The notes below the pieces were generated by a model. That model was given only the letters and a program-made list of their open reading frames with translations, was not told the DNA's origin and searched no databases. A DNA stretch of 64,000 nt from Rhodoblastus sp963727035 (GTDB lineage: Bacteria; Pseudomonadota; Alphaproteobacteria; Rhizobiales; Beijerinckiaceae). Shown here piece after piece: positions 9,319-20,913 of the stretch. The DNA is taken from contig CAVSEY010000029.1 of assembly GCA_963727035.1 (NCBI GenBank), positions 1 through 64,000 of the forward strand, written 5' to 3'. The position numbers were made by a program, and so were the translations under genes. Position 1 is the stretch's first letter; each line of letters begins with the position of its first letter.

Positions 9319-9953
9319 GGTTCACCTCGCAACAGAGTTTCGGCCTGGGCGAGATCATCCGGCGCGTTGATGTTGAAAAAAGGGTCGCGCGGCGTCGCCG
9401 GCCATTCCACCGCCGCGATGTCGTAACCGCGCTGGAATTCGCCGACGGCGCGCATATCCCGCTGCAGCAACGCCCGGCGCAGATCTTCGCGCAAGCCGAG
9501 CGGCCAGAGCGCGACGACGTGATGGAGTCGCCCTCCCGAAGCGGCGCAGGCAAGTCCCGATTTGGTTTCGCGCGCGGCCTGGAGCAACCGCGCGGCCAGA
9601 TCGTCCGGCAGGAAGGGGCCGTCGCAGGGCAGGCTCAGCACAAATTCGGCGTGCGGATGACGCTCGGCGGCGAAATCGAGCCCGCCGAGCACGCCGGCGA
9701 GTGGTCCCAGCCGGCCGGGCGCCGCGTCCATTGCGACGGCCAAGCCGAGGTCGGCGAAAGGCGCCAGGGTTTCCGGCGCGCCGTCATGAAGATTGAGCGC
9801 GACCGCGCCGCATTGCGCCCGCGCTTTCTCGATCACAAAGTCGATCAGCAGCCGGCCGCCGAGGCGCAGCAGCGGCTTGGCGCGGCCCTCCATGCGGCGG
9901 CTGAGCCCTCCGGCGAGGACAAGGGCGAGAATATCGGGCGTCTTTTCCGTCAT
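9315..9953 (-). CDS. mobA: Molybdenum cofactor guanylyltransferase MobA
   Basis: A 212-residue nucleotidyltransferase that would transfer GMP from GTP to molybdopterin, giving the MGD cofactor of DMSO-reductase-family enzymes. The N-terminal signature LVLAGGLSRRMEGRAKPLL (about 11-29) is the GTP-binding LAGGxSxRM loop followed by the catalytic Lys. LSLPCDGPFLP supplies the metal-binding Asp, and the end carries NINAPDDL. I placed the start at 9953, directly before MTEKTPDILA; the ORF extends upstream only as non-family sequence. It is coupled by a 4-base overlap to the DUF2478 gene. Confidence 0.9.
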   Translation of the reverse strand: MTEKTPDILALVLAGGLSRRMEGRAKPLLRLGGRLLIDFVIEKARAQCGAVALNLHDGAPETLAPFADLGLAVAMDAAPGRLGPLAGVLGGLDFAAERHPHAEFVLSLPCDGPFLPDDLAARLLQAARETKSGLACAASGGRLHHVVALWPLGLREDLRRALLQRDMRAVGEFQRGYDIAAVEWPATPRDPFFNINAPDDLAQAETLLRGEP

Positions 9954-10192
9954 GTGCGCATGCGTCCCGGCAGTCGAAATCCGACGCCTGGCCCCCCGAA
10001 AATCAAAATGTTCGGCTCGACGCCGCCGCTCGTGACCCTGTCGCATCCTGCTCGTCGGTTCAGGACCGAAACGCATCGAGCCGCGGCGCGGCTCGATGCG
10101 GTCTATTTCCATTATGGGTCATAAAGTCTATTCATGGCGACCCCGGGGACGGACGCAGGGTGTGAAGGACATCATTCCGGAAGGGCGAGAAA

Positions 10193-10720
10193 GTGAAGCC
10201 AATTCGCTCGCGCGGGATAGCCGCTCTCATTTGCCTGCAATTCTGCACGGTTCCGCCCCGTGAGGCTCACGCCTTTTATGTCGACGGCTTCTCGAGCGGC
10301 ATGACCACGGAGCAGTTCGTCCTTGTGGCGTCCGCCCAGGGCTTGACGGCGCAGCCGGGCGAGGCCGGATATTTCTACCTCGGCGCCGGCTTCCCGCCGC
10401 TCCTGCTGAGCAGGGTGGGTTTTTGCGGAAACATCCTGGTCTCCTACAGCCGCAATATCCAGTCCGACGCCGACTATGCGGGTGTCCTGGCGAGCATTTT
10501 CAGCCATTATGGGCCGCCGAGCAAAATGCATTTCAGCGGCGACGTCGAGCCGGGCATAGCCGCCGGCGCTTTCCGCGCCATGGCGTCCGCCCAGTGGGAG
10601 CAAGGCGCGGACCGCGTCTCGATGGATTCCGCTTTCGACTGGCGTCTGCACCAGGGCCAATTGTTTCGCCAGCAGCCCGCCAGCGTCAGGTTCGAAACCC
10701 TCAATCCCTGCAACTTTTGA
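10193..10720 (+). CDS. Secreted protein of unknown function
   Basis: A 175-residue protein with a signal peptide of about 26 residues (IAALICLQFC core, cleavage near REAHA). The GTG start at 10193 follows AGGGCGAGAAA. The mature part begins FYVDGFSSGMTTEQFVLVA and has two cysteines, one near the middle (RVGFCGN) and one at the C-terminus (LNPCNF), that could pair. No domain was recognised. It is separated from the sahR-like gene by 95 bp and is probably not co-transcribed with it, because the regulator has its own operator-like site. Confidence 0.72.
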   Translation: MKPIRSRGIAALICLQFCTVPPREAHAFYVDGFSSGMTTEQFVLVASAQGLTAQPGEAGYFYLGAGFPPLLLSRVGFCGNILVSYSRNIQSDADYAGVLASIFSHYGPPSKMHFSGDVEPGIAAGAFRAMASAQWEQGADRVSMDSAFDWRLHQGQLFRQQPASVRFETLNPCNF

Positions 10721-10781
10721 AATTGTCGCGCTGCATCCGGGCGCCGGTCCAGCGGAAGCATTGCGCAAATCGCGAATGACG

Positions 10782-10799
10782 TATAAAGATATGTTTATA
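10782..10799. promoter_or_regulatory. Operator-like inverted repeat upstream of sahR-metF-metH
   Basis: TATAAA (10782-10787) and TTTATA (10794-10799) form inverted arms around GATATG, a strongly AT-rich site in a GC-rich chromosome. It lies 16 bases before the start of the ArsR-methyltransferase regulator. ArsR-type SahR regulators act on methionine-cycle genes through AT-rich palindromes of this general look, so it is the probable autoregulatory site. The exact consensus was not checked. Confidence 0.65.
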
Positions 10800-10815
10800 T
10801 CCTTCTGGACAAGAA

Positions 10816-11802
10816 ATGAACGAACCCTCTGCCTCCCTGCGTGACGCCCTCGCCTGGCTCGCCGCCCTCGGCGAGGAATCGCGCCTGCGCCTTTACGCGC
10901 TACTGGCGGAGGGCGAACTCGCGGTCGGCGAATTGGTGACGATCCTCGGCCAGTCCCAGCCGCGCGTTTCGCGCCACCTCAAGCTCCTGCTCGAAGCAGG
11001 TCTGGTCGAGCGGCGGCGCGAAGGCGCCTGGGCCTTTTTCCATGCGCCGGAAATAGGCGCGGCGGCGGGGCTGGCGCGCGCCGTCCTGGCGCGGCTCGAT
11101 CCAGGCGATCGGGTGCTCGCCGCCGACCGTGAACGCCTGACGGAAACCCGCGCCGCCCGCGCGGCGCGGGCCCAGAAATATTTCGCCGAACATGCGCCGG
11201 TCTGGGACGAGACAAGGCGTCTGCACGCGCCGGAGGCCGAAGTCGAGGCCGCCATCCTTTCCGCCGCGCTCGACGGCGCGCCGAAGGTTCGGCGCCTGCT
11301 CGACATCGGCTGCGGCGCCGGCCGGATGCTGGAGCTGCTTGCGCCGCGCGCCGAAAACGCGATCGGGGTCGATCTCTCCGCCGCCATGCTCGGCGTGGCG
11401 CGGGCGCGGCTCGAACTCGCCGGCCTGCGCCATGTGCAATTGCGCCAGGGCGAAATTTTCGCGCTGCCGGTCGAGCGCGGCTCGGTCGATCTCGCCGTCG
11501 TGCATCAGGTTCTGCATTATCTCGACAATCCCGCGCGGGCGCTACGCGAGGCGGCGCTGACGCTCGCCCCCGGCGGCCGGTTGATCGTGGTCGATTTCGC
11601 GCCCCATCATTGCGAAATGCTGCGCGAGAAGCATGAGCACCGCCGTCTCGGCTTCGCGGCGCAGGAGGTCGACGACTATCTGCGGCAGGCGGGGCTGGAG
11701 CCCTGCCTGCATCGCGATCTCGCGCCGGGCGACGCCGCCGGCGAGCAAATACTCACCGTTTCCCTTTGGCTCGCGCGCCGTGCGCGCGCCAGCGCGCACT
11801 GA
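10816..11802 (+). CDS. sahR: ArsR-family regulator with SAM-binding methyltransferase-like domain (SahR-like)
   Basis: A 328-residue fusion. Residues 1-95 form an ArsR winged helix (EESRLRLYALLAEGELAVGE; recognition region QSQPRVSRHLKLLLEAGLV). Residues 150-310 form a class I methyltransferase fold with LLDIGCGAGRMLELL (about 161-175) and a following GVDLSAAML strand. This is the architecture of SahR, which senses S-adenosylhomocysteine and represses methionine-cycle genes in Proteobacteria. The genes directly downstream are metF and metH. An AT-rich palindrome sits immediately upstream. The generic annotation 'ArsR/methyltransferase' would also fit; the SahR role is inferred from context. 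Confidence 0.82.
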   Translation: MNEPSASLRDALAWLAALGEESRLRLYALLAEGELAVGELVTILGQSQPRVSRHLKLLLEAGLVERRREGAWAFFHAPEIGAAAGLARAVLARLDPGDRVLAADRERLTETRAARAARAQKYFAEHAPVWDETRRLHAPEAEVEAAILSAALDGAPKVRRLLDIGCGAGRMLELLAPRAENAIGVDLSAAMLGVARARLELAGLRHVQLRQGEIFALPVERGSVDLAVVHQVLHYLDNPARALREAALTLAPGGRLIVVDFAPHHCEMLREKHEHRRLGFAAQEVDDYLRQAGLEPCLHRDLAPGDAAGEQILTVSLWLARRARASAH

Positions 11803-11812
11803 AGAGTTGGAC

Positions 11813-12733
11813 ATGCAGGAACAGAGGCGCAGCCGCCGCCACCATCGGCCGATCGAGGTGTCGTTCGAATTCTTTCCGCCCAAGACCCCGGAAATGGAGA
11901 AGGCGTTGTGGGAGGCCATCGCGCGCCTGGCTCCGCTGCGGCCAGGCTTTGTCTCAGTCACCTATGGCGCCGGCGGCTCGACCCGCGAGCGCACCCACGC
12001 CACGCTCGCGCGCATCTTGCGCGAGACCGACATCAAGCCCGCCGCCCATCTCACCTGCGTCGGCGCGACGCGCGAAGAGGTGGACGAGGTCGCGCGCGCC
12101 TATTGGGACGTGGGCGTGCGCCATATCGTGGCCCTGCGCGGCGATCCGCAAGGCGGCCTTGGCGGCGCCTATGCCCCGACTCCCGGCGGCTATGCCCATT
12201 CGACCGATCTCGTCGCCGGCCTGCGCGCCATCGGCGATTTCGAAATCTCGGTTTCGGCCTATCCCGAAAAACATCCCGAGAGCAAAAGCTTCGAGCAGGA
12301 CATCGACGTGCTCAAGCGCAAGATCGACGCCGGCGCGACCCGCGCGATCACGCAATTCTTCTTCGACAACGACATCTATTTCCGCTTTCTCGACCGCGTG
12401 CGCGCGGCGGGGATCACGATTCCGGTCGTGCCGGGCGTGACGGCGGTGCAGAACTTCAAACAGACCGCCAATTTCGCCAGAAAGGCGGGGGCGAGCGTGC
12501 CCGACTGGCTCAGCGAACGTTTCGAGGGCCTGGACGACGACCCGGCCACCCGCCGCCTGATCGCGGCGGCGATCGCCGCCGAACAGGTCTTCGACCTGCT
12601 CGACCGCGGCGTCGATCGATTCCATTTCTACACGATGAACCGCGCGGATCTGGTCTACGCGGTTTGTCATCTGCTCGGCGTGCGCGCGGCGCCTGTCGAG
12701 GCGACACTGGAGCCGTCATGGCGAGGAGCTTAG
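11813..12733 (+). CDS. metF: Methylenetetrahydrofolate reductase
   Basis: A 306-residue FAD-dependent TIM-barrel enzyme that reduces 5,10-methylene-THF to 5-methyl-THF, the methyl donor for MetH. Family landmarks are VSFEFFPPKTPEME near the N-terminus, PGFVSVTYGAGGSTRERTHA, HLTCVGATREE, VALRGDPQGG, AYPEKHPES and AITQFFFDNDIYF. The ATG at 11813 follows GAAGAG and lies 10 bases after the regulator stop, so the two genes are almost certainly one transcript. The C-terminus ends normally before a degenerate repeat that separates it from metH. Confidence 0.95.
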   Translation: MQEQRRSRRHHRPIEVSFEFFPPKTPEMEKALWEAIARLAPLRPGFVSVTYGAGGSTRERTHATLARILRETDIKPAAHLTCVGATREEVDEVARAYWDVGVRHIVALRGDPQGGLGGAYAPTPGGYAHSTDLVAGLRAIGDFEISVSAYPEKHPESKSFEQDIDVLKRKIDAGATRAITQFFFDNDIYFRFLDRVRAAGITIPVVPGVTAVQNFKQTANFARKAGASVPDWLSERFEGLDDDPATRRLIAAAIAAEQVFDLLDRGVDRFHFYTMNRADLVYAVCHLLGVRAAPVEATLEPSWRGA

Positions 12734-12832
12734 GCGACGAAGCCATCCAGCTTGTGGCTCGCGCGCTCTGGATGGCTTCGCGGCGCCTGTCAGCGGACCG
12801 GACGAAGGCCGGATCCGTTGGCTGGCAATGAC
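12734..12832. repeat. Degenerate inverted repeat between metF and metH
   Basis: CGAAGCCATCCAG and CTGGATGGCTTCG face each other across a short loop (about 12738-12780), and the element ends in GGCAATGACG. It resembles a diverged copy of the repeat at 38986-39073 (GACGCAATCCA ... TGGATTGCTTCGTC ... GCAATGAC). No cobalamin riboswitch was recognised in this gap. Confidence 0.55.
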
Positions 12833-12877
12833 GACAGAGAGATTTTGACGCGCGTCACAAAATGACAGGATCACACC

Positions 12878-16579
<3,702 letters not shown>

Positions 16580-16580
16580 C

Positions 16581-17126
16581 GTGACCCGTTGCGTTGGATT
16601 TCCGCCTGTCGCGCGCCCGGACGCGCGCGTCCTGATCCTCGGGACCATGCCCGGGGAAGAATCCCTGCGCCGACGGCAGTATTACGCCAGACGCACGAAT
16701 GCTTTCTGGCCGATCATGGGCGAATTATTCGGAGCTGATCCGGAACTCGCCTATGAGCAAAGGCTGGAGGCGCTGCAAGACGCCGGCGTCGCGATTTGGG
16801 ATGTCTGTGAAACGGCCTGGCGCCCCGGCAGCCTCGACGTCAATCTCAAGGACGTCCAACCCAACGATTTTGCCGCCTTCTTCGCAGCCCATCGCGGCGT
16901 CGACATGATTTGCTTCAATGGAAAATCTGCGGCGAAATTGTTCGATCGCAACGTGGCGCCTGGCCTGGCCGAAGAAATCCGCGGGCTTGCGAGGATCACG
17001 CTTCCGTCGACGAGCCCGGCTCACACCGTCAGTTTCGATGAGAAGCTCGCGCTCTGGCGCGCCGCCCTGCGACCGAGGCTCGCATCAGGCGCTTCGCCGG
17101 CCCCCGCCCCGAAACGCGGTTCGTAG
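16581..17126 (+). CDS. DNA-deoxyinosine glycosylase (uracil-DNA glycosylase family 6)
   Basis: A 181-residue UDG-superfamily protein. The N-terminal motif LILGTMPGEESLRRRQYYA followed by TNAFWPIM is characteristic of the family 6 hypoxanthine-DNA glycosylases; the C-terminal LPSTSPAHT segment is the second catalytic loop. These enzymes excise hypoxanthine arising from adenine deamination. The GTG start lies 1 base after the metH stop, so it is probably read from the met transcript, an odd partnership. The last 20 residues are a low-complexity tail. Confidence 0.83.
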   Translation: MTRCVGFPPVARPDARVLILGTMPGEESLRRRQYYARRTNAFWPIMGELFGADPELAYEQRLEALQDAGVAIWDVCETAWRPGSLDVNLKDVQPNDFAAFFAAHRGVDMICFNGKSAAKLFDRNVAPGLAEEIRGLARITLPSTSPAHTVSFDEKLALWRAALRPRLASGASPAPAPKRGS

Positions 17127-17197
17127 CCGCGTTCTTGCCTGCTGCCCCTTTCTGTGACAAAAAGCACAAAATTCAGGCAAGTCGGCTCGGGGGTGGC

Positions 17198-18269
17198 GTG
17201 AAGGCTTCATGGAACCGCATGGGGCCGGCGCTCCCCGGCGCGACGCCCAAGGATGTACTGCTCGGCGGCCTCGGCGCCTGTTCTGGGCATTGGCCTGTCG
17301 GGCCTGCTGGTGGCCCTGGGCGTCAACGGCGCCCATTCGCCCCTCATCGTCGCGCCCATCGGCGCCTCCGCCGTTCTGGTCTTCGCCGTGCCCTCCAGCC
17401 CGCTGGCGCAGCCATGGCCGGTCATCGGCGGCAATGTCCTCTCCTGTCTCGTGGCGCTCGCCGCCATCCGCGTCGTTCCCGATCCTTTTCTCGTCACGGC
17501 GGTCGCGGTCGGCGCGGCCATCATCGTCATGTCGATCATGCGCTGCCTGCATCCGCCGGGCGGCGCGGTCGCGCTTCTGACCGCTCTGGCGGCGCACCAC
17601 AAGATTCCGTTCGACGTGATGTCCGCCTTTATGCCGATCGGCGCCGATTCGCTGCTGCTGGTGATGGTCGGCCTGATCTTTCACCGCTTCTCGGGCCATA
17701 GCTATCCTCACATCCCGGCGGCGACGCGCAGAAGCGCCCATGGGACGGCGGACGCGCCGCCGCTGCGTCGCGCCGGGATCGACGCCCAGGACCTCGACGC
17801 CGTGCTCGGCGAAATGCGCGAGAGTTTCGATATCGACCGCGAGGATCTCGAGGAATTGATCTGGCGGCTGGAGGAGCGGGCTTTCACGCGGACGAAAGGA
17901 TCGCCGCGTTGCGCCGACGTCATGTCGAGGGACGTGATCACCATTCCCCATGACGCCACCATCGCCGAAGCGCGCGAAACCATGTTGTCGCGCCGTCTGC
18001 GCTGCCTTCCCGCGGTCAACCGGCTGGGCGTCTATGCCGGCATGGTCGAGGCGCGCCATCTGATCGAGGACGCGGCTTTGGTGGCGGCGGTGATGACCAT
18101 GGCGCCGATCGCCAGGCCTGATTCGCCGGTGCTCGACTTCGCCGCCGATTTCGCCAGCGGCGGCGTCTATGAACTGGTGGTGGTCGATGCCGATTACCGC
18201 ATCCTCGGCCTCATCACCCAGACCGACATGCTGGCCGCGCTGCTGCGGGCCTGCAACCGGGAAGCCTGA
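17198..18269 (+). CDS. HPP-family membrane protein with C-terminal CBS pair (frame broken)
   Basis: From a GTG at 17198 the frame reads KASWNRMGPALPGATPKDV then LLGGLGA, a typical HPP start. It continues one base out of frame as VLGIGLSGLLVALGVNGAHS, with four membrane helices and the family HPP motif (CLHPPGGAV). Removing one T near 17279 restores GLGAVLGIGLSGLL. The length of 1072 leaves one extra base. After a cytoplasmic linker, two CBS modules follow (CADVMSRDVITIPHDATIAEA; then AAVMTMAPIARPDSPV). The membrane part is of the NitA-like HPP transporter type, with CBS modules as likely nucleotide sensors. The break is more likely an assembly insertion than decay. Confidence 0.78.
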
Positions 18270-18303
18270 AGCGGGCAAAAGCGAAGCCGCCGCCGCGCGG
18301 CCT

Positions 18304-19057
18304 TCACGACCCGCCAGGCAGGCTCTCGAGCAAATTCCGCAAGGTTTCGACCGTCGAAAGGTCGGCGATGCCATCGACCTTTTCCGGCCGGAAATGGCGC
18401 TGGAAGGCGGCGACGCCGTCGCGGGTCGCTTCGTCGTAAACGCCGTTCGTCGTCACGCCATAGCCATAGGCCGGCGAGCATGGACTGGAGCGTGGCGACA
18501 GGCGCCCCCATCGCGCCCGGCTCAAAAACCGGGCCGGGCCGGATCGGCGCCGGCGGCGTCCAATGGCCGAGGCCCGCCTCATGCAGCCGGGCCCAGGGAA
18601 AAACTTCGCCGGGGTCTTTTTTCCGCGCCGGCGCGATGTCCGAATGGGCGAGGATGCGCTGTGGCGCAATGCGCAGCCGCTGCGCAATGTCATGCACCAG
18701 AGCGATGGTTGCGTCGATCTGGGCTTGCGGAAAAGGCGGGGCGCCGCCGTCATGGCCGGGGTTGACCAGCTCAATGCCGATCGAGCGCGAATTGATGTCG
18801 GTCTCGCCGGCCCAGAAGCTTGCGCCGGCGTGCCAGGCGCGGCGGGATTCAGGCGTGAGTTGCCAGATCTTCCCGTCTTCCCACACCACATAATGGCAGG
18901 AGACCTGCGACTCCGGCGCACATAGCAGCGCGACCGCCGCTTCGCCGGTCGGCATGCCGGTGTAATGCAGCACGATCATGTCGGTCGGGCTTTTTTTCCG
19001 CTCGCCGTGGTTGGGCGAGGGAAGGATTTTATCCACCAGCAGGCTGTCGGGCGTCAT
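18304..19057 (-). CDS. N-acetylmuramoyl-L-alanine amidase, AmiD type (frame broken in C-terminus)
   Basis: The N-terminal 165 residues form an amidase-2 domain with zinc ligands His31 (VLHYTG), His138 and Asp148 (AHSDIAPARKKDPG) and catalytic Glu96 (GIELVN). The C-terminal peptidoglycan-binding domain is complete only if one base is dropped near 18468-18472: frame one reads VATLQSMLAG, and the other continues YGYGVTTNGVYDEATRDGVA and ends ETLRNLLESLPGGS at 18304. The total of 754 leaves one extra base. No signal peptide is obvious. The enzyme would cleave anhydro-muropeptides or murein for wall recycling. Confidence 0.82.
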
Positions 19058-19074
19058 GATCTCACGGAATCGAA

Positions 19075-19099
19075 AAGGCGGCCCTGACCGGGCCGCCTT
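19075..19099 (-). terminator. Intrinsic terminator after the glycine-zipper lipoprotein gene
   Basis: A perfect 10-bp stem AAGGCGGCCC / GGGCCGCCTT with a 5-base loop. On the minus strand it is followed by TTTTC. It lies 22 bases beyond the stop of the lipoprotein gene and just before the amidase start. Confidence 0.7.
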
Positions 19100-19120
19100 G
19101 GCGCAAAAATTTCAAGCCGC

Positions 19121-19411
19121 TCAAAACCAGGCGACGCAATGGCGGCCGCCATAATCGTCATAGGCGAATTCCGCGCAGCGGCGCGGGGGCGGCGGCGGGG
19201 CCGTATTGGCCCCGATGATGCCGCCGGCTGCGGCGCCGAGAATGCCGCCAGCGACAGCGCCGCCGGCGCGGCCGGTCGCCAGTCCGCCAATGGCCGCGCC
19301 GGTCGCGCCGCCGAGCACGGCGCCGCCGACCGCGCGATCCTGGGGCGTGTAGCAGCCGGAGAGGCCAAGGCACGTCGCGAGCGCGAGAGTGAACATCAGG
19401 CTCTTCTTCAT
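19121..19411 (-). CDS. Glycine-zipper lipoprotein
   Basis: A 96-residue protein with a lipoprotein signal (MKKSLMFTLALATCLGLSGC; lipobox LSGC, Cys20). A Gly/Ala zipper follows (AVGGAVLGGATGAAIGGLAT and a second block to about residue 68). A short Pro tract precedes a C-terminal tail with two cysteines (RRCAEFAYDDYGGRHC). Related small outer-membrane lipoproteins of the YMGG/17 kDa antigen type insert glycine zippers into the membrane. GAGGAG precedes the start and a terminator follows, so it is a single-gene unit. Confidence 0.87.
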   Translation of the reverse strand: MKKSLMFTLALATCLGLSGCYTPQDRAVGGAVLGGATGAAIGGLATGRAGGAVAGGILGAAAGGIIGANTAPPPPPRRCAEFAYDDYGGRHCVAWF

Positions 19412-19622
19412 CGATCAGATACTCCTCGGCGTCGCTCCTCAGAGACGGGCCGCAAACGAAAAACGCGGCCAAGGATGACCGGCCCGGGCGCGCCGCACAA
19501 GTGCAAAATTGTCACGCTCCGCGTAACAAATGCCGCAGCCGCGCCTCGCGCGGACCGCCGGGCGCTAAATCGCGACCGGCCGAAAACCGCCAGGCCGTCC
19601 TGCGTCCATCGGCGCCGTTGTT

Positions 19623-20913
19623 TCAAGCCGCGACGATGGAGGCCTCGCGACCGCCAGGGACCACGATTTTCTTCAGCCTGGCGCCGTCCGCCGAACGCCG
19701 CAGTTCGATCTCATGCGGGCGCGACGGATCGAGCGGCAGTGAGCGAAACGCAAGGTCGAAACCCCGGTCGCCGTTCCGCGCCTTTCGGTCTCCGCATAGG
19801 CATAGCCCGCGAAGGCGCCGTCGACGATGACGTCGAGGCAGACCGGAGCGTTGGGGAAGGCCGTGTTGAGCGCCCAGCCCGAGACGCCCTCATGGTCGCA
19901 ATGTTCGACCACGCCAAGCAGCAGCGCCGAAGTCCGTCGCGGCAGGGTAGGGGAGCCCGGCGCGCGCGGCGAGGCGCCGGCGAACGCGGTCGAGGGCAAA
20001 ACCGTCCTCGACGCGCGGCGCGCAATAGATTGCCTCCCTGGAGCGCTCCTCAGGATAGAGTTTTCGGAATTCGTGGGCGTTCTGGAACATGGCGCGGCTG
20101 TCGTCGTCGACAAAGCTTTCCGAAAAGCGCGCCTTCGGCGAGCAGCACGTCGTGGGTTTCGAGTTCGAGATGGAAATAATGGATGTCCTCGCCCGGCTGT
20201 CTCCTGGACGACGGTCGCGCCATTGACCAGATGTTCGGCCGGGATCAGCACGCCGTCGAGGAACATGGCGTGTTTCGGCGAGACCAGCAGGTCGCGCGCC
20301 GGCACGCCGTCGGCCAGCGAGCCCGCCTTGAAGCGGATCGGCAGCAGATCGGGATTGTTGCCGGCGAAACGGGCCGAATAGGCGCGGGTTCCGACCCATT
20401 TCAGCGGCCGAAGCGCGCCGGACATGGTGCGGACGAGATCGCCGATCTTCAAATTCTCCACCGCGGCCTCGCCGTCCGCCGTGGCGATCCGCGTCCCGGC
20501 GCAATAGCAGGCGGTATCGCTCACATACACGTCGGCGCCGCCGGCGCCGTTGCTGCTCGCGTTGGCGAACCAGTTGGTGGAGCTGAGATTCGTGAGGTGC
20601 AGGACCGTTCCGTCCGAAAGGGCGATCGAGCCGCTGGTGGTTCCCTCGCCGGTGACCGATTGGATCGTGACGTTGTGCCCCTCGATGTTGACGAAATCGG
20701 TTTTTGCCCCGCTGGCCCCGACATGCATGCCCGCGAGGGTATTGCTGAAGCCCGAGTCGTTGGCCAGTCCCAGTTCGCGGCGAGGCCATTGAACGTGATG
20801 GTCCCCAGGACGCTCGCGCCATTACCCAGTTGCATGGTTCCGGCGTCGATCGTGCTGCCGCCGGTGTAGCCTGCGGCGCCCGAGATCGTCAGCACGCCGG
20901 TTCCGTATTTCAT
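19623..20913 (-). pseudogene. PATR plus Hint-domain part of a large secreted protein, multiple frame breaks
   Basis: Reading all three frames in turn gives one continuous protein. It starts as MKYGTGVLTISGAAGYTGGS then TIDAGTMQLGNG (autotransporter-type repeat), then LGLANDSGFSNTLAG and HVGASGAKTDFVNIEG. A Hint domain follows (CYCAGTRIATADGEAAVENL; later LLVSPKHAMFLDGVL and LVNGATVVQE), then EDIHYFHLELETHDVLLAEG, ESFVDDDSRAMFQNAHEFR, ALGVVEHCDHEGVSGWAL and a C-terminus EIELRRSADGARLKKI ... SIVAA, stop at 19623. Frame changes fall near 20914-20928, 20771-20776, 20192-20194, 20123-20126, 19916-19923 and 19773-19778. Either a decayed gene or a region rich in base errors. Hint domains self-cleave as in inteins and hedgehog proteins. 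Confidence 0.72.

Noticed and set aside
12734..12877. Cobalamin riboswitch upstream of metH
   Set aside because: No B12-box-like sequence was seen; the gap is filled by a degenerate inverted repeat.
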